NCBI RefSeq assembly: GCF_005146945.1
Contig: NZ_SWMS01000006.1
Coordinates: forward strand, 186,001-250,000
Direction of reading: 5' to 3'
DNA length: 64,000 nucleotides
Source: Prauserella endophytica
GTDB taxonomy: Bacteria > Actinomycetota > Actinomycetes > Mycobacteriales > Pseudonocardiaceae
Positions 27,256 through 35,598 of the stretch are shown in pieces. Made by a program: the position numbers and the translations under genes. Within the stretch, counting starts at the first letter, position 1, and each line of letters starts with the position of its first letter. Below the pieces are notes generated by a model. It was not told the DNA's origin. It was given only the letters and a program-made list of their open reading frames with translations, and searched no databases.

Positions 27256-28464
27256 CTATGGGAGGACACCGGCGGTGATGAACGTTTCGGGGTCGGCGAC
27301 GATCGTGTGGACGGCCGCCGTCGCGGCGCCACGCACGGCGGCCTCGGTGCCGAGCGGGGAGCGCAGCACGCCGATCGGCTGCCACGGCGCGCTCAGCACC
27401 CGGCCGCTCAGCTCGGTGCGCAGAGGTTCGCCCAGCCACGGGAACAGCCGCGCGTAGGTGCCGCCGAGCACGACGGCGGGCACGTCGAGCAGGTTGAGCA
27501 CGGCCGACAGCGCCGAGCCGAGCGGGCGCGCCGCCGCCCGGACCGCCGCGACGGCCTTGCGGTCGCCGTCCTCCAGCCTGCTCAGCAGCGTGCCGAGATC
27601 GGTGGCGCCCGCGCGGTCGAGGATCGCGTCCTGCCCGGCTAGCCGTTCGAGACAGCCCTTCGCCCCGCACGAGCACAGCGGACCGCGTGAGCTCACCGGG
27701 AAGTGGCCGAGCTCGCCGCCGAAGCCGCGCGTGCCGTCGTAGAGCTCACCGTTCAGGACGATTCCGGCGCCGATGCCGATCTCGCCGGAGACGTGCACGA
27801 AGTCGCGCAATCCGTCGTGGCCGCCCGCCCTCAGCTCGGCGAGCGCGGCGAGGTTGGCCTCGTTGCCGACCAGCACCTCCGCCTCCAGCCCGGTGCGGCG
27901 GCGCAGCTCGGCGGGCACGTCGACGTCCTGCCAGCCGAGGTTCGGCGCGCGGCGCACCAGCCCGGTGGAGGCCTCGACGAGACCGGGCACGGCGACCCCG
28001 ACGCCGCCGACGGCAACGCCCCGCCTGCCTGACTCCTCCAGTGCGGTGCGCACGGCCTTGGCCGCGCGGGTCAGGACGCGGCTGGTGGGCTGGTCCCGGT
28101 TGGCCGAGGGGGAGATCGTGGACCAGCGGACCTCGCCGGTGAGGTCGACCAGGCACGTAGCGACGTAGTCGACGGCGATCTCGACCCCCAGCCCGTGCGG
28201 GCCCTCCGGCGACAGCGACAGGGAGGTGCCGCGCCTGCCCGGCCCTGCGCGGTGCTGCGGGCCCTGCTCCCGGACAAGCGAGGCGGCGGCGAGGCGGTCG
28301 ACAAGGGTGGACACGGTGGCCTTGGTGAGCCCGGTGCGCGCGGCGACACCGGCCCGGGACAGCCCGGGCGACTCCGCGATGGCGCCGAGCACGAGGGCGC
28401 AGTTGTGCCTGCGAACGGTGTGCTGGCCTGCGGGCTGTGGCATCGGCTGAGCATAATCGTTCAC
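27256..28464 (-). CDS. xylR: ROK family repressor, XylR-like
   Basis: 402 residues: winged helix-turn-helix (about 15-75, [25 protein letters not shown] in parts as [14 protein letters not shown] and [10 protein letters not shown]), then a ROK sugar-kinase-like domain with [15 protein letters not shown], the ExGH zinc/ligand motif GGELGHFPV and the ROK zinc cysteines [10 protein letters not shown]. It lacks an obvious functional kinase role and acts as a sugar-responsive repressor. GTG 28464 is used; ATG 28443 is an alternative. It is divergent from xylose isomerase and a palindrome overlaps its start, so repression of xylA and itself with release by xylose is the natural reading. Confidence 0.85.
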   Translation of the reverse strand: MNDYAQPMPQPAGQHTVRRHNCALVLGAIAESPGLSRAGVAARTGLTKATVSTLVDRLAAASLVREQGPQHRAGPGRRGTSLSLSPEGPHGLGVEIAVDYVATCLVDLTGEVRWSTISPSANRDQPTSRVLTRAAKAVRTALEESGRRGVAVGGVGVAVPGLVEASTGLVRRAPNLGWQDVDVPAELRRRTGLEAEVLVGNEANLAALAELRAGGHDGLRDFVHVSGEIGIGAGIVLNGELYDGTRGFGGELGHFPVSSRGPLCSCGAKGCLERLAGQDAILDRAGATDLGTLLSRLEDGDRKAVAAVRAAARPLGSALSAVLNLLDVPAVVLGGTYARLFPWLGEPLRTELSGRVLSAPWQPIGVLRSPLGTEAAVRGAATAAVHTIVADPETFITAGVLP

Positions 28465-28474
28465 CCGCTGAACG
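28458..28474. promoter_or_regulatory. ROK/XylR operator 1
   Basis: CGTTCACCCGCTGAACG: perfect 6-bp arms with a 5-base spacer. It overlaps the GTG start of the ROK repressor gene. A related site, AGTTCAGTCGCCAAACT, at 28507-28523 shares GTTCA-NN-CGC-NN-AAC. Two such sites flanking the xylA -35 region suggest cooperative binding. Confidence 0.6.
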
Positions 28475-28480
28475 AAATCC

Positions 28481-28523
28481 TTGACCTCGCGACGCGCCGA
28501 TCGATAAGTTCAGTCGCCAAACT
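28481..28523 (+). promoter_or_regulatory. xylA promoter and ROK operator 2
   Basis: TTGACC (28481-28486) and GATAAG (28503-28508) are separated by 16 bases and fit a vegetative-type promoter. The second operator, AGTTCAGTCGCCAAACT at 28507-28523, overlaps the -10 element and the expected transcription start. Binding there would directly block polymerase. Promoter strength is inferred from sequence only. Confidence 0.5.
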
Positions 28524-28545
28524 ATTCTGTCTCCTGGAGGGCATC

Positions 28546-29715
28546 GTGGTCGTGCAACCCCGTCGCGAGGACAGGTTCAGCTTCGGGCTCTGGACGGTCG
28601 GCTGGCAGGCCGTCGACCCCTTCGGCGGCGCCACGCGCGCGCCGCTCGACCCGGTGGAGGCGGTGCACAAGCTCTCGGACCTTGGCGCGTGGGGCATCAC
28701 GTTCCACGACGACGATCTGATCCCGTTCGGCAGCACCGATTCCGCGCGGGAGGAGCACATCAAGCGGTTCCGCGCGGCGCTCGACGACACTGGGCTCGTG
28801 GTGCCGATGGTGACGACGAACCTGTTCGGCCAGCCCGTCTTCAAGGAGGGTGCCCTCACCAACAACGACCGCGACATCCGCCGGTACGCGCTGCGCAAGG
28901 TCATGCGCAACATGGACCTGGCGGCGGAGCTGGGCGCGTCGACGTACGTGCTGTGGGGCGGCCGGGAGGGCTCGGAGACGGACGCGGCGAAGGACGTGAA
29001 GGCGGCGTACGACCGCTACCGCGAGGGGATCGACACGCTTGCCCAGTATGTGCTCGACCAGGGCTACGGGCTGCGGCTGGCGCTGGAGCCGAAGCCGAAC
29101 GAGCCGCGCGGCGACATCTTCCTGCCGACGATCGGCCACGCGCTGGCGTTCATCTCGCAGCTGGAGCACCACGAGCTGGTTGGCGTGAACCCCGAGGTCG
29201 GGCACGAGCAGATGGCGGGGCTGAACTTCGTGCACGGGATCGGGCAGGCGCTGTGGCAGGGCAAGCTGTTCCACATCGACCTCAACGGGCAGCGCGGGCC
29301 GCGCTACGACCAGGACCTGATCTTCGGGCACGGCGACGTGCTCTCGGCGTTCTTCCTCGTCGACCTCCTGGAGCACGGCGGCTACGACGGACCGAGGCAC
29401 TTCGACTACAAGCCCTTGCGCACCGAGGACGCCGACGGCGTGTGGGCCAGCGCGGAGGCGAACATGCGGAGCTACCTGCTGTTGCGGGAGCGGGCGCGGG
29501 CGTACCGCGCGGACCCGCGCGTGCAGGAGGCGCTGGCCGCGTCGCGGGTGTCCGAGCTGGCGACGCCGACCCTGGCGCCCGGCGAGACGCCGGCCGACCT
29601 CCGCGCCGACCGAACCGCCTTCGAGGACTTCGACCCCGAGGCGGCGGGCCGCCGCGGCTACGGCTTCGCCGCCCTGTCACAGCTGGCCTTCGAGCACCTG
29701 GTCGGAGCCGCCTGA
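28546..29715 (+). CDS. xylA: Xylose isomerase
   Basis: 389 residues, the expected length for the actinobacterial class I enzyme, which converts D-xylose to D-xylulose (and glucose to fructose) with two divalent metals. Visible active-site segments are [26 protein letters not shown] with the catalytic base His, [23 protein letters not shown] with the metal Glu, [13 protein letters not shown] with metal Glu and His, and [15 protein letters not shown] with metal Asp residues. GTG 28546 follows GGAGG by 5 bases; GTG 28552 is possible. No xylulokinase is nearby. It is divergent from the ROK repressor. Confidence 0.95.
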   Translation: MVVQPRREDRFSFGLWTVGWQAVDPFGGATRAPLDPVEAVHKLSDLGAWGITFHDDDLIPFGSTDSAREEHIKRFRAALDDTGLVVPMVTTNLFGQPVFKEGALTNNDRDIRRYALRKVMRNMDLAAELGASTYVLWGGREGSETDAAKDVKAAYDRYREGIDTLAQYVLDQGYGLRLALEPKPNEPRGDIFLPTIGHALAFISQLEHHELVGVNPEVGHEQMAGLNFVHGIGQALWQGKLFHIDLNGQRGPRYDQDLIFGHGDVLSAFFLVDLLEHGGYDGPRHFDYKPLRTEDADGVWASAEANMRSYLLLRERARAYRADPRVQEALAASRVSELATPTLAPGETPADLRADRTAFEDFDPEAAGRRGYGFAALSQLAFEHLVGAA

Positions 29716-29720
29716 CCCGC

Positions 29721-30152
29721 GAGTCCCCCGCTCCGGCCGCCGAGTCCCCCGCTCCGGCCGCCGAGTTCCCCGCTCGGGTCGCCGAGTTCCGCGCTCGGGT
29801 CGCCGAGTTCCGCGCTCGGGTCGCCGAGTTCCGCGCTCGGGTCGCCGAGTTCCGCGCTCCCGGCCGCGAGTTGCCGATTCGAAGCCGCGCGAGTCGTGCG
29901 TTGAGGCTCGCGAGTCGTGCGTCCAGAGCCGCGAGTCGTGCGTTCGGGACGCCGAGTTGTGCGCTCGGAGCCGGTGGCTCGCGTCGCGCGTGGGTGCGGC
30001 GTGCCGATGCGCCGCGTCTCTGGCTGCGGGAGCGCACGACTCGCGGTCGGAAGTGCGGGACTCGCGGGCCGGTGCGGGGGACTCGCGGGCCGGTGCGGGG
30101 GACTCGCGGGCTGGAGCGGGGGACTCGCGGGCTGGAGCGGGGGACTCGCGCG
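29721..30152. repeat. Array of 21-bp repeats: 12 forward then 6 reverse units
   Basis: The 437-bp gap between xylA and the convergent iclR-type gene is filled by a 21-bp periodic array. Forward units begin with GAGT at 29721, 29742, 29763, 29784, 29805, 29826, 29847, 29868, 29891, 29912, 29933 and 29954 (one is 23 bp). Reverse units carry the complementary ACTC at 30039, 30060, 30081, 30102, 30123 and 30144, exactly 21 bp apart. Typical unit starts are GAGTCCCCCGCTCCGGCC and GAGTTCCGCGCTCGGGTC. The two blocks are complementary, with about 60 bp between them, so the region can fold into a long imperfect hairpin. The last units run up to the IclR stop. No protein function is claimed for the open frames across it. 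Confidence 0.9.
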
Positions 30153-30905
30153 TCAGGGGAGGGTGCGCGACAGGGCCAGCGCCGCCGTGCGGACGGCGGG
30201 GGCGACGCGGTCCAGCCGCAGGCGGTTCGTCCACCCCGACAGGGAGAGCGCGGCGCGGGCGGTGCCGTCGGCACCGCGCAAGGGGCTCGCCGCGCACACC
30301 ACGCCGAGACCGGACTCCTCGCGGTCGTAGGCGAGCCCCTCCTCACGGACCCTGGCCAGCTGCCTGCGCAGGATGCCCGGCGCCGTCACCGTCCGCTCGC
30401 TCACTCGCGGCAACCCCGCCGCCAGCACGGTGTCCACAGTGGACTTCGGGGAGAACGCCAGTATCGCCTTGCCCACGGCGGTCGCGTGCGCGGGGAACCG
30501 GCCGCCGACGCGCGAGGGCAACGCGGGCGCGTCGGGCCCGCGCAGGATGTCGAGGTACACCACCTCGGTGCCCTCCAGCACGGCGAGGTGCACCGTGTTG
30601 CGCGTTGCCTCCCGCAGGTCCTCCAGGTACGGCCGCGCCGCGTCCACCAGGCCCCGCTGGCGCACGGCGAGCTGGCCGATCTCGAAAAGCTTGAGCGCCA
30701 GCCGTACGCCCGTGCCTTCCCGTTCCAGCAGCCCTTGGGTCACGAGATGCCCCGTCAGCCGGTGGACGCTGGACTTCGGCAGGCCCGTCCTGCGCGCCAG
30801 CTCGGACACCCCCAGCGCGTCGTCGCCGGGGGAGAAGGCGGTCAGCAGCGCCGCCAGCCGCGCAGCGGTGGACGCGTCCGAGTCGTTCCGGTCAGCGGGA
30901 CACAT
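30153..30905 (-). CDS. IclR family transcriptional regulator
   Basis: 250 residues: N-terminal winged helix-turn-helix ([21 protein letters not shown]; wing [11 protein letters not shown]) and C-terminal IclR ligand-binding domain with VGKAILAF, and [19 protein letters not shown] 30905 is chosen because GAGGGA lies 10 bases upstream; GTG 30923 would add six residues and nearly touch the divergent gene. It is divergent from the acetaldehyde dehydrogenase-aldolase pair with only about 35 bp between starts. IclR proteins often control aromatic catabolism, so control of that pair is likely. Confidence 0.9.
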   Translation of the reverse strand: MCPADRNDSDASTAARLAALLTAFSPGDDALGVSELARRTGLPKSSVHRLTGHLVTQGLLEREGTGVRLALKLFEIGQLAVRQRGLVDAARPYLEDLREATRNTVHLAVLEGTEVVYLDILRGPDAPALPSRVGGRFPAHATAVGKAILAFSPKSTVDTVLAAGLPRVSERTVTAPGILRRQLARVREEGLAYDREESGLGVVCAASPLRGADGTARAALSLSGWTNRLRLDRVAPAVRTAALALSRTLP

Positions 30906-30940
30906 ACGTTGATAATCCCTCACGCCCTGGAGGACCGTCC

Positions 30941-31864
30941 TTGGCCATGAGCGAAGCCCGAGCGGTGGCCGCGATCGTCGGCCCCGGCAACATCGGCACC
31001 GACCTGCTCGCCAAGCTGCGGCGCAGCGAGCGGATCGACGTGCGGTACATGGTCGGCATCGACCCGGCGTCGGAGGGACTCACGCGCGCCGAGGCGCAGG
31101 GCGTGCGCACCTCGGCCGAGGGGGTCGACTGGCTGCTGGCTCAGGACGAGCGGCCCGACCTCGTATTCGAGGCGACGTCGGCGAAAGCCCACCTGGCGAG
31201 CGCGCCGCGCTACGCCGAGGCGGGGATCCAGGCCATCGACCTGACCCCCGCCGCCGTCGGCCCGTTCACGTGCCCGGTGGTGAACCTGCCCGAGCAGCTC
31301 GACGCCCCGAACCTCAACATGATCACCTGCGGCGGCCAGGCCACGATCCCGATCGTGCACGCGGTCTCCTCGGTGACGCCGGTGTCCTACGCCGAGATCG
31401 TCGCGTCGGTCTCCTCCCGCTCGGCAGGCCCCGGCACCCGCGCCAACATCGACGAGTTCACCGAGACCACCGCGCACGGCATCGAGCAGGTCGGCGGGGC
31501 CGCCAAGGGCAAGGCGATCATCATCATCAACCCGGTGGAGCCGCCGATGATCATGCGGGACACCGTGTTCTGCGCGATCGACCCCGACGCCGACCGGGAC
31601 GCCGTCAGCGAGTCGATCCACCGCAGGGTCGGCGAGGTCCAGGCCTACGTTCCCGGCTACACCCTCAAGGCCGACCCGCAGTTCGACGACCCCCGGCCCG
31701 GCTGGAACGGCAAGGCCAGGGTCGCGGTGTTCCTGGAGGTGGCAGGCAACGGCGACTACCTGCCGACGTACGCGGGCAACCTCGACATCATGACCGCCGC
31801 GGCGGCGCGGGTCGGCGAGCTGCTCGCCGGGCGGGTCATCGAGAACAAGGCGGTGCGCGCATGA
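30941..31864 (+). CDS. Acetaldehyde dehydrogenase (acylating), meta-cleavage lower pathway
   Basis: About 307 residues. It oxidises acetaldehyde (or propanal) with CoA and NAD to acyl-CoA, taking the aldehyde through a channel from the partner aldolase. Features are [18 protein letters not shown] (NAD-binding loop), the catalytic cysteine in [33 protein letters not shown] (parts: [19 protein letters not shown]) and [18 protein letters not shown] 30941 has GGAGGA 7 bases upstream; ATG 30947 is the alternative. Its stop overlaps the aldolase start (ATGA). It resembles HsaG/BphJ. Confidence 0.9.
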   Translation: MAMSEARAVAAIVGPGNIGTDLLAKLRRSERIDVRYMVGIDPASEGLTRAEAQGVRTSAEGVDWLLAQDERPDLVFEATSAKAHLASAPRYAEAGIQAIDLTPAAVGPFTCPVVNLPEQLDAPNLNMITCGGQATIPIVHAVSSVTPVSYAEIVASVSSRSAGPGTRANIDEFTETTAHGIEQVGGAAKGKAIIIINPVEPPMIMRDTVFCAIDPDADRDAVSESIHRRVGEVQAYVPGYTLKADPQFDDPRPGWNGKARVAVFLEVAGNGDYLPTYAGNLDIMTAAAARVGELLAGRVIENKAVRA

Positions 31865-32886
31865 GCGGGCGGGTCCGGCTGGTCGACACGACGCTGCGTG
31901 ACGGCAGCCACGCGATGGCACACCAGTTCACCGAACGGAACGTGCGCGACACCGTGCGCGCGCTCGACGACGCCGGGATCTCGCTCATCGAGGTCACCCA
32001 CGGCGACGGGCTGGGCGGGTCGACGTTCAACTACGGGTTCTCGCTCGTCGACGAGCGGGAGCTGATCGCCGCGGCCGCCGACGAGGCGAAGCAGGCGAAG
32101 ATCGCCGTGCTGCTGCTGCCCGGCCTCGGCACGGTCACCGACATGAAGGCCGCCGCGGATCTCGGCGCCGGAGCGGTGCGCATCGCGACCCACTGCACCG
32201 AGGCCGACGTCTCGATCCAGCATTTCACCGAGGCGCGCGGGCTCGGGCTCGAGACCGTCGGCTTCCTGATGCTCGCCCACATGTCCGAGCCGGAGGCGCT
32301 CGCGAAGCAGGCCCGCATCATGGTCGACGCGGGCTGCCAGTGCGTGTACGTCGTGGACTCGGCGGGCGCGCTGATCCTGGAGGACGCCTCCGACCGCGTC
32401 GCGGCGCTGGTCGCCGAGGTCGGAGACCAGGCCCAGGTCGGCTACCACGGCCACCAGAACCTCAGCTTCGGCGTCGCCAACTCCGTGCTCGCCTACCGGG
32501 CTGGAGCCCGGCAGATCGACGGGTCCCTGCTCGCGCTCGGCGCGGGAGCGGGCAACTCGCCGACCGAGGTCCTGGCGGCGACGTTCGAACGGCTCGGCGT
32601 CGAGACCGGTGTGGACAAGGACGTGCTGATGGACGCGGCCGAGAGCGTGGTGAAGCCCTACATCACGCGCCTGCCCGTGATGGACCGATCCTCGATCGTC
32701 CAGGGCTTCGCGGGCGTGTACTCCAGCTTCCTGCTGCATGCCGAGCGCGCCGCCGAGCGCTACGGCGTGCCGGCTCACGAGATCCTGTACCGGGTGGGGG
32801 AGCGCCGTTACGTCGGCGGCCAGGAGGACATGATCATCGGCATCGCACTGGAGCTGGCCGAGGAGAAGAAGAGCAAGAGCGCGTGA
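31861..32886 (+). CDS. 4-hydroxy-2-oxovalerate aldolase
   Basis: 341 residues, a class II pyruvate aldolase (TIM barrel) that splits 4-hydroxy-2-oxoacids into pyruvate and an aldehyde. Visible are [17 protein letters not shown] (metal Asp and catalytic residues), [26 protein letters not shown], and [15 protein letters not shown] with the two metal histidines. The start overlaps the dehydrogenase stop, matching the HsaF-HsaG/BphI-BphJ heterotetramer genes. The hydratase (HsaE/BphH) usually encoded with them is not in this window. Its stop abuts the convergent TetR stop. Confidence 0.95.
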   Translation: MSGRVRLVDTTLRDGSHAMAHQFTERNVRDTVRALDDAGISLIEVTHGDGLGGSTFNYGFSLVDERELIAAAADEAKQAKIAVLLLPGLGTVTDMKAAADLGAGAVRIATHCTEADVSIQHFTEARGLGLETVGFLMLAHMSEPEALAKQARIMVDAGCQCVYVVDSAGALILEDASDRVAALVAEVGDQAQVGYHGHQNLSFGVANSVLAYRAGARQIDGSLLALGAGAGNSPTEVLAATFERLGVETGVDKDVLMDAAESVVKPYITRLPVMDRSSIVQGFAGVYSSFLLHAERAAERYGVPAHEILYRVGERRYVGGQEDMIIGIALELAEEKKSKSA

Positions 32887-33495
32887 TCAGCTGTGCAGTG
32901 CGTTGGCGCCGAGCACGAGCCGCACGCAGTGCGCGATCAGTCGCTCGCGGCTGACGTCGAGGCTGCCGCCGAGGTAGGCGGTGAACAGGTTGGCGAGGCC
33001 GCCGACGAGGGCGGTCGCGGTCATGGCGCGGTCGCCCTCGTCCACCTTGTCGGAGAGTTGTTCTCTGACGAGCTCGGCGAACATCGGGATGCGCTCAGTG
33101 CCGCGCCGGTTGAGGGCGGGGTCGGCGAGCGGGGCGAGCAGCAGCACGCGGCCCTTGCGCGGGTCGTCGAGGATGAGGGTGACGAACGCGGTGACGGCGG
33201 CCTCGGCCCTGGCCTCGGCGCCCCGCCCCGCGGTGTCCACGGCCTCCACCAGCGTGCGGTGGGCGTCATGGACCACGCCTTCGTACACGGCGAGGATCAG
33301 CTCGTCGCGGTCGGCGAAGTTCTCGTAGAAGTACCGCTCGGTGAGCTTCGACTGCCGGCACACGGCCCGCACGCTCACCGCGCCGCTGCCCCCGGAACCG
33401 AGCAGGTCGAGCCCGGCGTCGAGCAGCTGGCGGCGCCGCATGGCCCTGCGGTCGGTCAGCGTGGTGCCCGCCCACGTGCGGCCCTCGACGGTCAT
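32887..33495 (-). CDS. TetR family regulator of the MpaB-type oxygenase
   Basis: 202 residues: helix-turn-helix with SVRAVCRQSKLTERYFYENFADRDEL (as VRAVCRQSKLTERYFYENF) and a helical ligand domain. Start ATG 33495. It is divergent from the MpaB-like oxygenase with 75 bp between starts, and that gap contains a striking double palindrome (33512-33556). This layout strongly suggests that it represses both itself and the oxygenase-LLM oxidoreductase genes. Its stop is immediately next to that of the convergent aldolase. Confidence 0.9.
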   Translation of the reverse strand: MTVEGRTWAGTTLTDRRAMRRRQLLDAGLDLLGSGGSGAVSVRAVCRQSKLTERYFYENFADRDELILAVYEGVVHDAHRTLVEAVDTAGRGAEARAEAAVTAFVTLILDDPRKGRVLLLAPLADPALNRRGTERIPMFAELVREQLSDKVDEGDRAMTATALVGGLANLFTAYLGGSLDVSRERLIAHCVRLVLGANALHS

Positions 33496-33511
33496 CGCCT
33501 CGCCCCTCAAT

Positions 33512-33556
33512 TGACTACGAACGTTGTCAATCCTAGCCTGACAACACACGTAGTCA
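33512..33556. promoter_or_regulatory. Double TetR operator
   Basis: TGACTACGAACGTTGTCA (33512-33529) and TGACAACACACGTAGTCA (33539-33556) are each near-palindromic 18-mers and are also mirror images about base 33534. The shared pattern is TGAC-N10-GTCA. The pair lies between the divergent TetR (33495) and oxygenase (33571) starts, so two repressor dimers could bind there. Confidence 0.75.
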
Positions 33557-33570
33557 CTTGGGAGTGGGAC

Positions 33571-34488
33571 ATGACACAGGTCGAGCCACTGGGCCCCGAC
33601 TCGCTGACCTGGCGGATCTTCGGCGACTGGCGTGGGCTGCTCATCGCCTTGTGGGCGGGCTCCATGCAGAACATGCACCCCGAACTGGGGGCGGGCGTGG
33701 AGGAGCACTCGCGGTTTTTCAACGAGCGCTGGGAACGGCTCTTCCGGTCGCTCTACCCGATCGGCGGCGTGGTCTACGACGGCGACCGGGCGCACCAGAC
33801 CGCGCTGGAGGTCCGCGGCTACCACGACACGATCAAGGGAGTCGACTCCCGGGGCCGCCGCTACCACGCGCTGAACCCGGGCACGTTCTACTGGGCGCAC
33901 GCCACGTTCTTCGTCAGCACCCTGCTGATCGCCGAGAACTTCATGGGCGGGCTCACCGAACAGCAGAAGCGGACGCTGTTCGACGAGCATGTGCGCTGGT
34001 ACCGGATGTACGACATGTCCATGCGCCCCGTGCCGAAGACGTGGGAGGAGTTCGGCGAGTACTGGGACCACATGTGCCGCGAGGTGCTGGAGGACAACAA
34101 GGCCACGCGCGACGTGCTGGACATCAAGGAGATCGCCAAGCCGGCCGCGCTGCCCTGGCTGCCGGACGCGGTGTGGCGGGCCGTGCGCGGGCCCGCGATG
34201 CGCGGCTTCGTGTGGCTCACCGTGGGGATGTACGACGAGCCCATCCGGAAGAAGCTCGGCTACACCTGGAGCGCCCGCGACGAACGGCTGCACCGGCTGG
34301 TCGGCAAGGCGATCGGCGCCGCGTTCCGGTTCGTGCCGTTCGAGCGCCGCTACCACCCGCGCGCCCGCGCGGGCTGGCGCCGCGCACTCGGCAAGGACCC
34401 CGCGAACGCCCCGCTGGTGCACACGCCGGCGCGTAACCTACCCCCTGTCGAGGAACGCGACTCGCCGACGCACTACTCGCCGGCCTGA
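33571..34488 (+). CDS. Oxygenase MpaB family protein (DUF2236)
   Basis: 305 residues, almost all helical, of the ER-bound oxygenase mpaB/mpaB'/Rubber oxygenase (DUF2236) family, which includes heme enzymes that cleave isoprenoid chains. Family segments are WAGSMQNMHPELGAGVEEHS, LYPIGGVVYDG, FYWAHATFFVSTLLIAENF and WYRMYDMSMRPVPKTWEEF. Heme or metal ligands are likely to be among the conserved histidines, but I cannot assign them. Start is ATG 33571 after GGGAGTGGG. It is controlled by a divergent TetR and followed 17 bp later by an LLM oxidoreductase, a probable operon. Confidence 0.8.
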   Translation: MTQVEPLGPDSLTWRIFGDWRGLLIALWAGSMQNMHPELGAGVEEHSRFFNERWERLFRSLYPIGGVVYDGDRAHQTALEVRGYHDTIKGVDSRGRRYHALNPGTFYWAHATFFVSTLLIAENFMGGLTEQQKRTLFDEHVRWYRMYDMSMRPVPKTWEEFGEYWDHMCREVLEDNKATRDVLDIKEIAKPAALPWLPDAVWRAVRGPAMRGFVWLTVGMYDEPIRKKLGYTWSARDERLHRLVGKAIGAAFRFVPFERRYHPRARAGWRRALGKDPANAPLVHTPARNLPPVEERDSPTHYSPA

Positions 34489-34505
34489 CCGTCGAAGGAG
34501 ACAAC

Positions 34506-35525
34506 GTGAAGCTGGGCTACCACATCGGTTACTGGTCCTCGGGTCCGCCGGAGGGCGCGCTGGAGGCGATCCGCGCGGCCGAGGAACTGGGCTTCGACTC
34601 GGTGTGGACGGCCGAGGGATACGGCTCCGACGCGCTGACCCCGCTCGCGTGGTGGGGCGCGTCGACCTCGCGCGTCACGCTCGGCACCAACATCGTCCAG
34701 ATGTCGGCGCGAACGCCGACCGCCACCGCGATGGCCGCGATGACGCTCGACCACCTCAGCGGCGGCCGGTTCGTGCTCGGCCTCGGCGCCTCCGGCCCGC
34801 AGGTGGTGGAGGGCTGGTACGGCCAGCCGTATCCCCGGCCGCTCGCCCGCACCCGCGAGTACGTGGAGATCGTGCGCAAGGTCGTCGCCCGCGAGGAGCC
34901 GGTGACCCACAGCGGCAAGCAGTACCAGCTGCCGCTGGCCGGGGGCACCGGGCTCGGCAAGCCGCTCAAGTCGACCGTGCATCCGCTGCGCAAGCACATC
35001 CCCATCTACCTCGCGGCCGAGGGGCCGAAGAACGTGGCGCTGTCGGCGGAGATCTGCGACGGTTGGCTGCCCCTGTTCTTCTCGCCGCGCACCAACGGCT
35101 TCTACCGCGCCGCGCTGGAGGAGGGCTTCGCCCGCCGCGCGGAGCCCGCCGGCGACTTCGAGGTGGCCGCGTCGGTGCCGGTCATCGTGCACGACGACGT
35201 GGAAGAGGCGGCACAGGCGATCAAACCCGCGCTCGCCCTCTACATCGGCGGAATGGGCGCGAAGGACGTCAACTTCCACCACGACGTGTTCGCGCGCATG
35301 GGCTACGAGGAGGTGGCCGACAAGGTCCAGGACCTCTACCTCGGCGGGCACAAGGCGGAGGCGACCGCGGCCATCCCCACGAAGCTCGTGGAGGACACGG
35401 CGCTGATCGGCCCGCCCGCGAAGATCCGCGACGAGCTGGCGGCATGGGAGGAGTCGGTGGTGACCACGCTGCTCGTGCGCGGCGACGCGGCCACCCTGCG
35501 CACCGTGGCCGACGTGCTGTCCTGA
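34506..35525 (+). CDS. LLM-class F420-dependent oxidoreductase
   Basis: 339 residues, a luciferase-like TIM barrel. Features: MKLGYHIGYWSSGPPEGAL, GFDSVWTAEGYGSDALTPL, TLGTNIVQMSARTPTATAM and RFVLGLGASGPQVVEGWYG, all standard for F420-dependent members such as those of mycobacteria. It starts at ATG 34506 after GGAGAC and lies 17 bp downstream of the MpaB-like oxygenase. It probably reduces or dehydrogenates an intermediate of the same pathway using F420. Substrate unknown. Confidence 0.85.
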   Translation: MKLGYHIGYWSSGPPEGALEAIRAAEELGFDSVWTAEGYGSDALTPLAWWGASTSRVTLGTNIVQMSARTPTATAMAAMTLDHLSGGRFVLGLGASGPQVVEGWYGQPYPRPLARTREYVEIVRKVVAREEPVTHSGKQYQLPLAGGTGLGKPLKSTVHPLRKHIPIYLAAEGPKNVALSAEICDGWLPLFFSPRTNGFYRAALEEGFARRAEPAGDFEVAASVPVIVHDDVEEAAQAIKPALALYIGGMGAKDVNFHHDVFARMGYEEVADKVQDLYLGGHKAEATAAIPTKLVEDTALIGPPAKIRDELAAWEESVVTTLLVRGDAATLRTVADVLS

Positions 35526-35598
35526 CCGTGGCCCGCCTCACCGGCGAGCACGGGAGGGTGGAACGATTCCCTCACCTGATCCGCTGGCGAGGAGGACC

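Noticed and set aside
29721-30152. Repeats at 29.7-30.2 kb as a CRISPR array or a repetitive protein gene
   Set aside because: Units are head-to-tail 21-mers with no spacers and no cas genes. Open frames through them arise because 21 is a multiple of 3.
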